From Anaerovorax odorimutans DSM 5092 (lineage in GTDB: Bacteria > Bacillota > Clostridia > Peptostreptococcales > Anaerovoracaceae), in the NCBI RefSeq assembly GCF_000426305.1, contig NZ_AUFC01000013.1, positions 1 to 64,000 on the forward strand: a stretch of 64,000 bases of DNA, read 5' to 3'. A program made the position numbers and the translations under genes. A model generated the notes under the pieces. The model saw nothing but the letters and a program-made list of their open reading frames with translations, searched no databases and had not been told where the DNA came from. Shown in pieces: positions 26,534 through 35,380 of this stretch. The stretch's first letter is position 1; each line of letters opens with the position of its first letter.

Positions 26534-28231
26534 ATGAAAAAGTCAAATCTAATAAAAGTACTGATTTGCGTAATGGTAATCATAAGTATGATATCTATAA
26601 TTCCCGGGAATTTTACATATGCTGATACTGAATTTAATGACGATGATATAGTTTTGACTATTTCCGGAGATGGCGTAGAAAAAACCGTGGACATTACTTT
26701 GGCTGAGCTTAAAGCATTGCCGCAGGTTACTTACACATATTCAGGATATAATCATTGGCCGTCTCTTCAGGTTTTTAAAGATACGACAGGACCAACACTT
26801 CAATCTATTTTGGCTGTGGCAAGATTAAAGGATAATGCTACTATAATTAAATTTGAAACAGCAAGCGGAGGATATGCAGATTATACTGTAAAAGAATTAT
26901 TAAAAGATGAAAGGTATTATTATCCTGATGGTACTACGGGAGATTTGGTGGAATGGCCTCCTAAACGTACAGAAGAAGGAAAAAAGATTGTTCCCACTAT
27001 ATTAGGACTTAGCTATAAAGATCAAAATGAGAAAGAGATTACTTTGGAGGATGGCAAGCTTTGCTACGGACAAAGATCTCCATTAGAACCAACAGCCTGT
27101 AAGAGTGAACAGATGAATGGGCTGCTCGGCGCTAAAATTAAAGTTATGACCCAGACTCCTAAAAAATGGGATGCTCCACATGCTTCTATTGAGTCTGGAA
27201 CTGTTGTGCCGGGTACAAAGGTGAAGCTGCAGCATGGAGACGGAACACCCTATGGTGCTTTAGTGTATTACACGTTAGATGGAAGTGAACCAACTGTGAA
27301 GAGTAATATAGCGAATATCAGTTATCCTTATTTTCAGCCTGCGCTAAATGCTCCAATCCCAATTACTGAAGATGTGACTATTAAGACTAGGACTATAGGT
27401 CTTGGAAAGTTGGATAGTGATGTAGCGACCTATGAATATAATTTAGGAGAATTGGCATGTACTATCGAAGGAGAGGGATTGATTGATACTACTAAATATG
27501 CTTTGGAAACTTTGAAACAAATGACTCCTGAAACAGGCACTTATAAAACTTTAGAATCGGAAAAAATCGTTGAATTAAATGGAAAAGGAGTATTTTTAGA
27601 GACACTTCTCAATAAATTTTCAGTTTCTGACAGATGGAAGGTGAAATATATAAGCACAGACGGAAAAGAATATGACGGAGGAACAGTAGCGGAAGTGAAG
27701 AATCACAAGTGTTTATTGGCATATGAAGTTAACGGTGCTGCAGTGGAAGATGAAGCAGGAGAGGCAACCTCATATATTCAGATATTGCGAAATTACAGTA
27801 ACAGTATTTCAGAAGATAACAGGTTAAAAAATATTACAACTATAAAGTTGGTAAGCGTTGATGATGAAATTACGATAAACAGTGTCAGGTTAATAAATAA
27901 AGCAGGTAATAATATTTCTTCAGTAGCAGCCGGCGGATGTTATCGTATCGAAGCAATGTTTGCTAACAATGTAGACTATGTAAAGGATGCATTATTAATA
28001 TTTCAGGTACGAAACGGAGATGAGGCAACAGCACTTAACGGAGGTAAGACCATAGGATATGTTGCTATGCAGACAAAGGTACCTGTAAATGGAGGTAAAG
28101 CTTTGGCTGAATTCACCATGCCGTCAGGATTAAGTGGAAATGTATATGTGGATGTTCTTGTCTGGAATAATGCAGTAGATGGAAAAAGCCTTGGTAAAGC
28201 CAGTCATGACCTTAGCTTTAACATAGAATAA
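26534..28231 (+). CDS. Exported protein with two molybdopterin-oxidoreductase-like domains
   Basis: 565 aa. Signal peptide 1-30 (cut after TYA). Domain 1 (about 38-215) has VLTISGDGVEKTVDITLAEL and KALPQ, then YTYSGYNHWP, RYYYPDG and LCYGQRSP, a sulfite-oxidase-like (Oxidored_molyb) layout without the cofactor cysteine. Next is a chitobiase-C-like segment (about 217-303, VYYTLDGSEPTV.S) and a second related domain (about 305-455). Last is a beta-sandwich (about 460-565, VRNGDEATALNGGKTIG, then YVDVLVWN) that recurs in two later proteins. No SLH or sortase signal. Very similar to the 488-aa SLH protein at 37645. Probably a wall-side binding protein of the cluster. Confidence 0.75.
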   Translation: MKKSNLIKVLICVMVIISMISIIPGNFTYADTEFNDDDIVLTISGDGVEKTVDITLAELKALPQVTYTYSGYNHWPSLQVFKDTTGPTLQSILAVARLKDNATIIKFETASGGYADYTVKELLKDERYYYPDGTTGDLVEWPPKRTEEGKKIVPTILGLSYKDQNEKEITLEDGKLCYGQRSPLEPTACKSEQMNGLLGAKIKVMTQTPKKWDAPHASIESGTVVPGTKVKLQHGDGTPYGALVYYTLDGSEPTVKSNIANISYPYFQPALNAPIPITEDVTIKTRTIGLGKLDSDVATYEYNLGELACTIEGEGLIDTTKYALETLKQMTPETGTYKTLESEKIVELNGKGVFLETLLNKFSVSDRWKVKYISTDGKEYDGGTVAEVKNHKCLLAYEVNGAAVEDEAGEATSYIQILRNYSNSISEDNRLKNITTIKLVSVDDEITINSVRLINKAGNNISSVAAGGCYRIEAMFANNVDYVKDALLIFQVRNGDEATALNGGKTIGYVAMQTKVPVNGGKALAEFTMPSGLSGNVYVDVLVWNNAVDGKSLGKASHDLSFNIE

Positions 28232-28263
28232 ATTTTACTTCTTTGAAAGGAAAGGAGAAAGAA

Positions 28264-31029
28264 ATGAACCTTTTAAAGTTCAAGAATAATAAGATTTTAT
28301 ATATTATTTTGATTTTAGTGACCTTATTTTCAATGACGGGAATAAACTATGCTGATACTGCTATAAATGTAATTCTGAGTAATCCTACTGTTAATCAAGT
28401 ATACAAACCCGGTGATACAATTGAAATAAGCGGCGAAGCATCTGGATTAAGTGAAGTTGCTTTGAAGGTTAAAAATACTAAGAATGAATTAGTATTTGCA
28501 GCACAGCCTAAGGTAAAAAGCGGAAGCTTTAGTGAGAAATTTACTCTTGATTCAAATGCAGATGAAGGTAAGTATACACTTATTGTAGGCAGTATTGGTT
28601 TATATGATTCTAAAAGAAATTTTATTGTAAGTAGCTCAACAGAAGCTTATCTCAGCATTGATGATAACGTAGCAAGCAAAGAATATAAGCCGGGAGAGGA
28701 AGTAGAAATAACCGGTATAGCAGCAAATGTTGATTCTTTTACCCTTTGTGTTCGTAATAGTGAAGGTGGCAGAATTTTTGTGGATCAGCCATCTATTGAG
28801 AATGGAGCATTTACAACAAAGTTCAGCTTGCCTGATAATACAGTTTCAGGGCAATGTAAAATAAATCTCAATGCTTACGGTATGACAAGCATTACAAAAG
28901 ATATTTTTAAAGTAGATTCATCAGGAAGCGGTGATTCGGGAAATCCTGGTGACTCAGGTGATTCGGGAAATCCTGGAAATCCAGATGATCCCACTGGTCC
29001 TACTGTCTTAACTATTAAAGGAAATGGTGTAAAAAATGAAGTTTCTTTTTCATTGAGTCAGCTTGAAGCAATGAGTCAGGAAAAAACTGTTTTCTCAGTA
29101 ACAAGCGATTTACCGGAGGACTTAAAAGTAGCAGCTAAAGGAGTTTTGCTTACCGATTTATTGGACAAGGCTGGATTAAAAAGTCAAGCAAAAATGATTT
29201 CTTTTAAAGCAACTGATGGATATACTGCTGATTTTACGGTGGATGAATTGTTAAATCAAAGTCGCTATGTCTTTCCCGGTAAAGAAAGAGTAGGAGCATT
29301 AGTTGCATTGGAAAGGGCGGAGAGAACTTCAAATTTCAATAATTTGTCAACTGATGAAACGCCGGTTTTATGTTTTGGACAGCGGGCAGAAACAGATCAG
29401 ACACTATTTTCTTTTGTAAAGTATTTAAAAACTATTACCGTAACCACGGATAGCCCAAAGCAATGGGACGAGCCTACAGCAAAAATAACAACCAAAGATT
29501 CAGAAACAAAAGTTGAAACAAAGGGAGGTCAGGTGGAAAGCCAATCTAAAGTTTATCTTGAATGTGATTCAGGTGGAAAAATTTATTATACCACAGATGG
29601 CAGCACTCCCGATCTTAACAGCACAATTTTCAATCCTCATGGATGTGGAGCAGACGTTGGGAAATACGATCCTATCGTTACAAATAATAATACTACTGTA
29701 AAAGCAATGGTAGTAGGAAGAGGCAAAACAAACAGTGATGTGATTACATATGAATTTACAGTACCGGGTTCAACTGATAAAACTCCAATACCTGAAAAGA
29801 AAGTTGATGAATCAAATATTAAAAGAGAATCTTCAAATTTGGGTAACGGTCGCAGTGAGGAAAAAATTACTTTACTTACCGGTGTTGTGAATGATATTAC
29901 TAATGCGAAGAAGGGAAGCCGATTGGCAATTGCTTCAGATAGTAGTGCAGATAAAGTGAGGTTAGAGATTTCTTCTTCCAACATTAAAAAAGCTAAAGAA
30001 AAAGAATTATTCATAGGATTGGATAGTCAAAATGGTGGCTATACATTACCATTAAGTACTATAGATATAGATAAAATAGCAGCTGAATTAGGTGTTAAAT
30101 CTGATGATTTAAAATTAAATATAGTAATTTCTAAAGAAGATGCAGAAGTCAAAAACAAACTTGCAGCTAAAGTGAAAAATGGACAGCAAATGTTGACTGA
30201 CCCTATAGAGTTTAGTGTAGAAATATGGGATTCTCAAAGTAAAAAGAAAGAACTCAGCTACTTTAACGGTAATTATGTGGAAAGATATATTTTGTTAAGT
30301 AGTGATGTAAACATCAATAGGGCTATAGGTGTACGTTGGAATGAAGAAAAAGGCAGCTTTACACCTGTTCCAACCAGATTTGAAACTAAAAACAATAAAA
30401 AGCATGCTGTAATATTAAGCAGAAGCAACAGCTTATATACAGTTTTACAATCTGATAAATCTTTTGAAGATATTAAAAATAACTGGGCAAAAGAAGATAT
30501 AGAATTGCTGGCATCCAAAATGCTTATAACAGGTAAGAGTGATACCTCATATGCACCGAAAAGCAATGTGACAAGAGCAGAATTTGCAGCCCTTCTTGCA
30601 CGAGCTTTAGGTTTAGAGGAAGTAACATTAAAAGAAGGTCAATATAAAGATGTGGCTGTTGATGCATGGTATGCAGGAAGTGTTGCTGCAGCTGCAAAAG
30701 AAAATATTATTACAGGTTATTCCAAGGATGAATTTAAACCTAACAAAAATATTACAAGGGAAGAAATGACAGTTATGATTGCACGTGCGGCAGTTGTGGC
30801 AGGTCAAAGTACAACTTTATCGGAGAGTGAACAGGCAAAGATTCTTAAAGATCTCAAAGATAATACAAATATTTCATCTTGGGCTAAGGAAGATGTGGCA
30901 TTAGCTATAAATGCAGGAATCATAAAAGGAATGGCGGCGGATAGTTTTTCTCCGAAGTCTTATGCAGACAGAGCGCAAAGTGCAGCCATTTTAAAGAGAT
31001 TTCTTATATATATTGATTTTATGAGTTAA
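28264..31029 (+). CDS. S-layer (SLH) protein with Ig-like and molybdopterin-like domains
   Basis: 921 aa from the ATG at 28264, which has AAAGGAG; an upstream TTG at 28243 would place that site inside the gene. Signal peptide to about residue 26 (NYADT). Two Ig-like domains (VYKPGDTIEISGEASGL, EYKPGEEVEITGIAANV) and a Gly/Asp/Asn/Pro linker follow. Then the cluster-specific domain with LPEDLKVAAKG, RYVFPGKE and VLCFGQRAE, a chitobiase-C-like segment (IYYTTDGSTPDLNS), a stalk of about 250 aa, and three SLH repeats (FEDIKNNWAKEDIELLASK, YKDVAVDAWYAGSVAAAAK, ISSWAKEDVALAINAG). SLH repeats bind pyruvylated wall polymer, so this is fixed in the S-layer. Confidence 0.85.
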   Translation: MNLLKFKNNKILYIILILVTLFSMTGINYADTAINVILSNPTVNQVYKPGDTIEISGEASGLSEVALKVKNTKNELVFAAQPKVKSGSFSEKFTLDSNADEGKYTLIVGSIGLYDSKRNFIVSSSTEAYLSIDDNVASKEYKPGEEVEITGIAANVDSFTLCVRNSEGGRIFVDQPSIENGAFTTKFSLPDNTVSGQCKINLNAYGMTSITKDIFKVDSSGSGDSGNPGDSGDSGNPGNPDDPTGPTVLTIKGNGVKNEVSFSLSQLEAMSQEKTVFSVTSDLPEDLKVAAKGVLLTDLLDKAGLKSQAKMISFKATDGYTADFTVDELLNQSRYVFPGKERVGALVALERAERTSNFNNLSTDETPVLCFGQRAETDQTLFSFVKYLKTITVTTDSPKQWDEPTAKITTKDSETKVETKGGQVESQSKVYLECDSGGKIYYTTDGSTPDLNSTIFNPHGCGADVGKYDPIVTNNNTTVKAMVVGRGKTNSDVITYEFTVPGSTDKTPIPEKKVDESNIKRESSNLGNGRSEEKITLLTGVVNDITNAKKGSRLAIASDSSADKVRLEISSSNIKKAKEKELFIGLDSQNGGYTLPLSTIDIDKIAAELGVKSDDLKLNIVISKEDAEVKNKLAAKVKNGQQMLTDPIEFSVEIWDSQSKKKELSYFNGNYVERYILLSSDVNINRAIGVRWNEEKGSFTPVPTRFETKNNKKHAVILSRSNSLYTVLQSDKSFEDIKNNWAKEDIELLASKMLITGKSDTSYAPKSNVTRAEFAALLARALGLEEVTLKEGQYKDVAVDAWYAGSVAAAAKENIITGYSKDEFKPNKNITREEMTVMIARAAVVAGQSTTLSESEQAKILKDLKDNTNISSWAKEDVALAINAGIIKGMAADSFSPKSYADRAQSAAILKRFLIYIDFMS

Positions 31030-31041
31030 AAGTAAAATGTC

Positions 31042-31054
31042 TTGGGTCGCAGCA
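31042..31054. repeat. 13-bp inverted repeat, left copy
   Basis: TTGGGTCGCAGCA; its exact reverse complement is at 31720-31732. The pair brackets the 197-aa exported protein gene and is G+C-rich against its surroundings. Confidence 0.7.
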
Positions 31055-31084
31055 GGACGAAAGGAATTTTAGGAGGTACTTAAA

Positions 31085-31678
31085 ATGGGATTAAAAAATA
31101 ATAAATTACTGAGAATGTTAGTTGTAATGGTATTAGTTGTGGGGATGTTCAGCATAACAGCTTTTGCTGATACAGATTCAGTTGCAATTTACGTGCATGA
31201 TATAAGTGCTGATACCGATACTTTGGTAGCAACATATGACCTTACAGATTTGAATGATACAAGCGAGTTTACAACAATTGCAAAACATAATTATTCATCT
31301 ATTACATGCCATAATACTTATCAGTATTATACTGCAAAGGGTCCTGAACTTCAGGAGATTTTTACTAAAGCTTTATCTGGTTCAGGTGTATCACTAAATG
31401 ATGTTGAAGATGTGGAAATCATTGCTTCTGATACATCAATTGAAATTTCAAAAGATGATTTGTTAGCATCAAGATCTTGGTATAACACTGATCATAGTTT
31501 TGGTGGTACAACAAAAGCTATACTTGCTACAAGCTATACGTCAGGATTAAACGCAGCTGACAATACATTAAGTACAAGTAATACTCTTAGAGATTTTTAT
31601 GGACAGACTAGCTTTACTGATTATGTAATTGCGAATTTTATTAAGAACACAGCAACAATTACATTATATGTTCAGTAA
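31085..31678 (+). CDS. Small exported protein of the molybdopterin-like family
   Basis: 197 aa. Signal peptide 1-28 (cut after TAFA). A single domain follows with YYTAKGPELQEIFTKAL, a reduced version of the G..L..IL..AGL segment of the cluster family, and RDFYGQTSFTDYV where the others have C-F-G-Q-R. No anchor. It stands between perfect 13-bp inverted repeats, start ATG behind AGGAGG. Possibly a diffusible ligand-binding component. Confidence 0.65.
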   Translation: MGLKNNKLLRMLVVMVLVVGMFSITAFADTDSVAIYVHDISADTDTLVATYDLTDLNDTSEFTTIAKHNYSSITCHNTYQYYTAKGPELQEIFTKALSGSGVSLNDVEDVEIIASDTSIEISKDDLLASRSWYNTDHSFGGTTKAILATSYTSGLNAADNTLSTSNTLRDFYGQTSFTDYVIANFIKNTATITLYVQ

Positions 31679-31719
31679 GATAAAAAGAACAAAGAGTATA
31701 GAGTAAATTAATTCAAATT

Positions 31720-31732
31720 TGCTGCGACCCAA
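31720..31732. repeat. 13-bp inverted repeat, right copy
   Basis: TGCTGCGACCCAA, exact reverse complement of 31042-31054, 42 bp past the stop of the bracketed gene. Confidence 0.7.
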
Positions 31733-31857
31733 TATTTATTAATAAATTTAAGACAAGTAAAAATCAGCAGCTTGCCTGCGTAATACATAGATAAAATATA
31801 ATATTAATTATAATATTTGAAAATCAATAATGAAATAAGAAAAGGGAGGTTAATTAC

Positions 31858-34800
31858 GTGAAAAAAATAATATCATATATTATTTGCTTTACCATGTTTC
31901 TAACTTGTATACCCATGAACCAAGCTTGGGCAGATGATACTGCCCTGCCGCAGACTCCGGAAGCATATGCACAAAGTGATTATGCTAAGTACAGAGCAAG
32001 GATGACTGCAGGTGAAAATCATATGGCAGCTGTAAAGGCAGATGGAACAGTAGTGGCATGGGGGGGAGACAATATATATAAACAGGCAGATGTACCGGAA
32101 GGTTTGTCAGATGTAAAAGCAATAGCAGCAGGAACGTATAATACGCTAGCGTTAAAAGAAGACGGGACAATTGTAGGCTGGGGAAGTGTATTAAATGAAA
32201 GTGGAGAGACTGTTACTTATACAATTCCGGAAGAATTGAAGAACGTAGAATTTAAATCAATAGCTGCAGGGAATTCAATGTCTGCTGCCGTTAAAAAAGA
32301 TGGTTCAGTTGTTGTTTGGGGATCTAACCATTCTGGCGATTACGGACTAGAAAATGTACCAGACTTATCTGATGTTGTAACCGTGGAAATTAACGATTTT
32401 CAGGTAGCAGCATTAGATACATCAGGGAAAGTTACATGCTGGGGAGAAAGCAACAGAATAAATGGTGCACCCACCGGCGAAGGTTTTGTTGATATAACTT
32501 CAGGAGGCAATATTTGGCTAGCATTAAAAAAAGATGGAACAGTAGCAATATGGGGTGTACTTAAGTCTAAAGAAAAGAAAATTATAAATGAATCAAATGT
32601 AAAAGCTATAGCAGCGGGACATAGATTAGCATTGGCATTGTTTGAGGATAGATCGATTGAAGAGTTTACAAATTATAGAAGTTCAATACCGAGTGATTTA
32701 AATAAAAATAAATTAAATGAGGCTGAAAATGTGGCAGCAATTTTTGTAACAACGGAATATCTACAAACATGTAATGCACTAATAATGCAAACTAATGGTA
32801 AGGTAGTTGCTTATAGCAGTGAAGATACTCTGTTAAAGAATATTCCGGAAGGTTTGAATTTATTGTCAAATTCAACGCCGCAGTCAAGCGATGCTGATTT
32901 AAGTGATCTTGCTGCTTTAGACTATAACCTAAGTCCTAAATTTGACAAAGGAGTTACACAATATGCAATTAGCCTGCCTAATAATGTCTCTCAAGTAGCA
33001 GTAACGGCAACAACTTCAAGTGTAAAAGCTGCATTGACGGTAAACGAAGAAATAGCGGAAAGCGGCACTGCATACACAGTTAAAGACCTTAAGGTGGGAG
33101 ATAATAATATAACTGTAAAAGTCACAGCAGAAGACGGAACCGTAAAAACGTATACAATAAAAGCTGTAAGAGCAGGCGACGGCACAGAAAAGAGCAATGA
33201 TGCTGATTTAAGTGGTCTTGATGTTGAAAGCTATGAACTAAGTCCTGAATTTGACAAAGGAGTTACACAATATGCAATTAGCCTGCCTAATAATGTCTCT
33301 CAAGTAGCAGTAACGGCAACAACTTCAAGTGTAAAAGCCGCATTGACGGTAAACGAAGAAACAGCGGAAAGCGGCACTGCATACACAGTTAAAGACCTTA
33401 AGGTGGGAGATAATAATATAACTGTGAAAGTTACAGCGGAAGACGGAACTGTAAAAACGTATACAATAAAAGCTGTAAGGGCAGGCGACGGCACAGAAAA
33501 GAGTAATGATGCTGATTTAAGCGGTCTTTCTGTGGAAGGTTATGACTTGAACTCGGATTTTACTTCCGAAGTGATCAATTATGAATTTAATGAAGTTCTG
33601 CCTAATAATGTTACTCAAGTAGCAGTAACGGCAACAACTTCAAGTGTAAAAGCATCAATGACGATAAATGATGAAGAAGGGGAGAACGGTACAGCATACA
33701 ATGTAAGCCTTTACGTTGGAGCTAATGATATTGATATAAAAGTTACAGCAGAAAACGGAGATGTTAAAACTTACACTATAACTGTCAATGTGGAAGAATA
33801 TGACGGACCATCACCGGGAATACCTCAATCTATAAAAGCTTACAATGACAGTGAATATGCCCATGCTTTAGATAAAGTTGTTGGTGAGGGAAACTTTATT
33901 TTTATAAATCAAGATGGTTCCGTTACAAGATACAAAAATTTGGGCAGATATCCAGTAGCTATGGGGCAGTACGATTTGCCTGATAATCTAAATCATGTAA
34001 AGAAAGTAATAGAAACACTTAACAATCTTGTGGCGTTAAAGGATGACGGTACGGTGGTTGCATGGGGAAGCCCTGATACCGGTCTATGTAATGTACCAGA
34101 AGGCTTAAAAGGAGTGACAAATATAGAGACAGGTTTTAGTTCTGATTTCTGTATTGCATTAAAGGAAGATAGCACGGTGGTAGTTTGGGGAAAGAATGAT
34201 AAGAGTCAGTGTACTGTACCGGAAGGATTAAGCGGAGTTAGACAAATATTAGGAGGCTATAATTGCTGTTTAGTTTTAAAAGAAGACGGCACTGTAAAAG
34301 CATGGGGATCAAATTATTATGGTCTTTGTGATGTACCGGAAGGTTTAAACGGAGTTACAGATATAGCAATAGATTCAGATGGTAAATTTGCTCTTGCGCT
34401 AAAAGAAGATGGTACAGTGGCAGCATGGGGATCAAATGAGCATGGTGAGTGTAATGTACCTTCGGATTTAAATAATGTAGCATATATCAGAGCAGAAATC
34501 TGGAATGCAATTGCCGTTAAAAAAGATGGTTCAGTTGTAATTTGGGGTGACAATGATTATGGTCTTTGTGATGTACCGGAAGGTTTAAGAAATGTAGTTT
34601 CAATTTCTAATGTTGTTACTGGATGTATTGCTGTATTAAAAGCTGACGGTACAGTTGCAGCATGGGGCAATGATAGCAGCGTGGTAAAGAATATGCCTGC
34701 AGGACTTCATGATATAGTAGCAGTAAGAGTTTATAGTGCCAGTGCCAGTGGCACAAAGCGTATTCATGCTCTGAAGAAAGATGGTACAGTATCAATATGG

Positions 34801-35349
34801 GGTTCCAATTGGGAAAAAAAGGAAGTATACTTGAGTCAAGCAAAAGATGTGGTATACATAGGAGATAGATTTGTCATTTACCGAGGCGGTGACTTGGATT
34901 GTTACTATAGAGCTTCTCTTAATTCTACTGAGTTTGCAGAGTTGCAGGAAATTGCAGGAAAAGTAAATGTCTTATCAGGTCACTATTTTTCAGCACATGA
35001 TGTAGAATTGAACGATTCAGAAGGAAAAAGTGCAACTTCGGTAACCGCCAATGGAACATATAAGATAAATGCAAAGATTGATAACTATTATTGTGAGGAT
35101 ACAAAATGCAATGTAATCATACAGGTACGAGGAGGCGAAGGTGCAGAAGCTTCCGGAGGGGGAAATGTGATAAGCTGCAGCGAACAGAACATTGATGTAC
35201 CCCTTGAAGGAAGTACAGTAAGTGCTGACTTTACCATGCCTGAAAACATAAGCGGACATGTTTATGTAGATGTATTTGCATGGGATAAAGGTGATAATCT
35301 GGCTCCGAGAGCTGAAGCTAATCAATCTCTAAAGATAAAGGTAGATTAA
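31858..35349 (+). CDS. Large exported RCC1-repeat protein with cadherin-like domains
   Basis: 1163 aa from a GTG behind AGGGAGG. Signal peptide 1-26 (cut after AWA). RCC1-type propeller repeats of about 50 aa (ALKEDGTIVGWGS, AVKKDGSVVVWGSN), then three cadherin-like beta-sandwich repeats of 103 aa, then a second RCC1 propeller (CNVPEGL, ALKEDGTVKAWGSN). The C-terminal beta-sandwich (VRGGEGAEASGGG, then GHVYVDVFAWDKG) is shared with two neighbours. No SLH or sortase motif. RCC1 propellers are interaction platforms; in a surface cluster it may be a scaffold or adhesin. Confidence 0.85.
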   Translation: MKKIISYIICFTMFLTCIPMNQAWADDTALPQTPEAYAQSDYAKYRARMTAGENHMAAVKADGTVVAWGGDNIYKQADVPEGLSDVKAIAAGTYNTLALKEDGTIVGWGSVLNESGETVTYTIPEELKNVEFKSIAAGNSMSAAVKKDGSVVVWGSNHSGDYGLENVPDLSDVVTVEINDFQVAALDTSGKVTCWGESNRINGAPTGEGFVDITSGGNIWLALKKDGTVAIWGVLKSKEKKIINESNVKAIAAGHRLALALFEDRSIEEFTNYRSSIPSDLNKNKLNEAENVAAIFVTTEYLQTCNALIMQTNGKVVAYSSEDTLLKNIPEGLNLLSNSTPQSSDADLSDLAALDYNLSPKFDKGVTQYAISLPNNVSQVAVTATTSSVKAALTVNEEIAESGTAYTVKDLKVGDNNITVKVTAEDGTVKTYTIKAVRAGDGTEKSNDADLSGLDVESYELSPEFDKGVTQYAISLPNNVSQVAVTATTSSVKAALTVNEETAESGTAYTVKDLKVGDNNITVKVTAEDGTVKTYTIKAVRAGDGTEKSNDADLSGLSVEGYDLNSDFTSEVINYEFNEVLPNNVTQVAVTATTSSVKASMTINDEEGENGTAYNVSLYVGANDIDIKVTAENGDVKTYTITVNVEEYDGPSPGIPQSIKAYNDSEYAHALDKVVGEGNFIFINQDGSVTRYKNLGRYPVAMGQYDLPDNLNHVKKVIETLNNLVALKDDGTVVAWGSPDTGLCNVPEGLKGVTNIETGFSSDFCIALKEDSTVVVWGKNDKSQCTVPEGLSGVRQILGGYNCCLVLKEDGTVKAWGSNYYGLCDVPEGLNGVTDIAIDSDGKFALALKEDGTVAAWGSNEHGECNVPSDLNNVAYIRAEIWNAIAVKKDGSVVIWGDNDYGLCDVPEGLRNVVSISNVVTGCIAVLKADGTVAAWGNDSSVVKNMPAGLHDIVAVRVYSASASGTKRIHALKKDGTVSIWGSNWEKKEVYLSQAKDVVYIGDRFVIYRGGDLDCYYRASLNSTEFAELQEIAGKVNVLSGHYFSAHDVELNDSEGKSATSVTANGTYKINAKIDNYYCEDTKCNVIIQVRGGEGAEASGGGNVISCSEQNIDVPLEGSTVSADFTMPENISGHVYVDVFAWDKGDNLAPRAEANQSLKIKVD
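32890..33790. repeat. Tandem 309-bp repeats inside the RCC1 protein gene
   Basis: Unit 1 (32890-33198) and unit 2 (33199-33507) are almost identical at DNA level. A third, diverged and shorter unit runs to about 33790. Each unit encodes one 103-aa cadherin-like domain (LPNNVSQVAVTATTSSVKAA). The near-identity points to recent duplication and possible copy-number change. Confidence 0.85.
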
Positions 35350-35380
35350 TAGAAGAAAATATTAAGGAGGAGAAATCCCT

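Noticed and set aside
32890-33790. CRISPR array or direct-repeat mobile element
   Set aside because: Repeats are 309 bp, in frame and without spacers; they encode protein domains.
32991-34843. Several minus-strand frames in the RCC1 gene
   Set aside because: They repeat with the same period as the coding repeats and are shadows.
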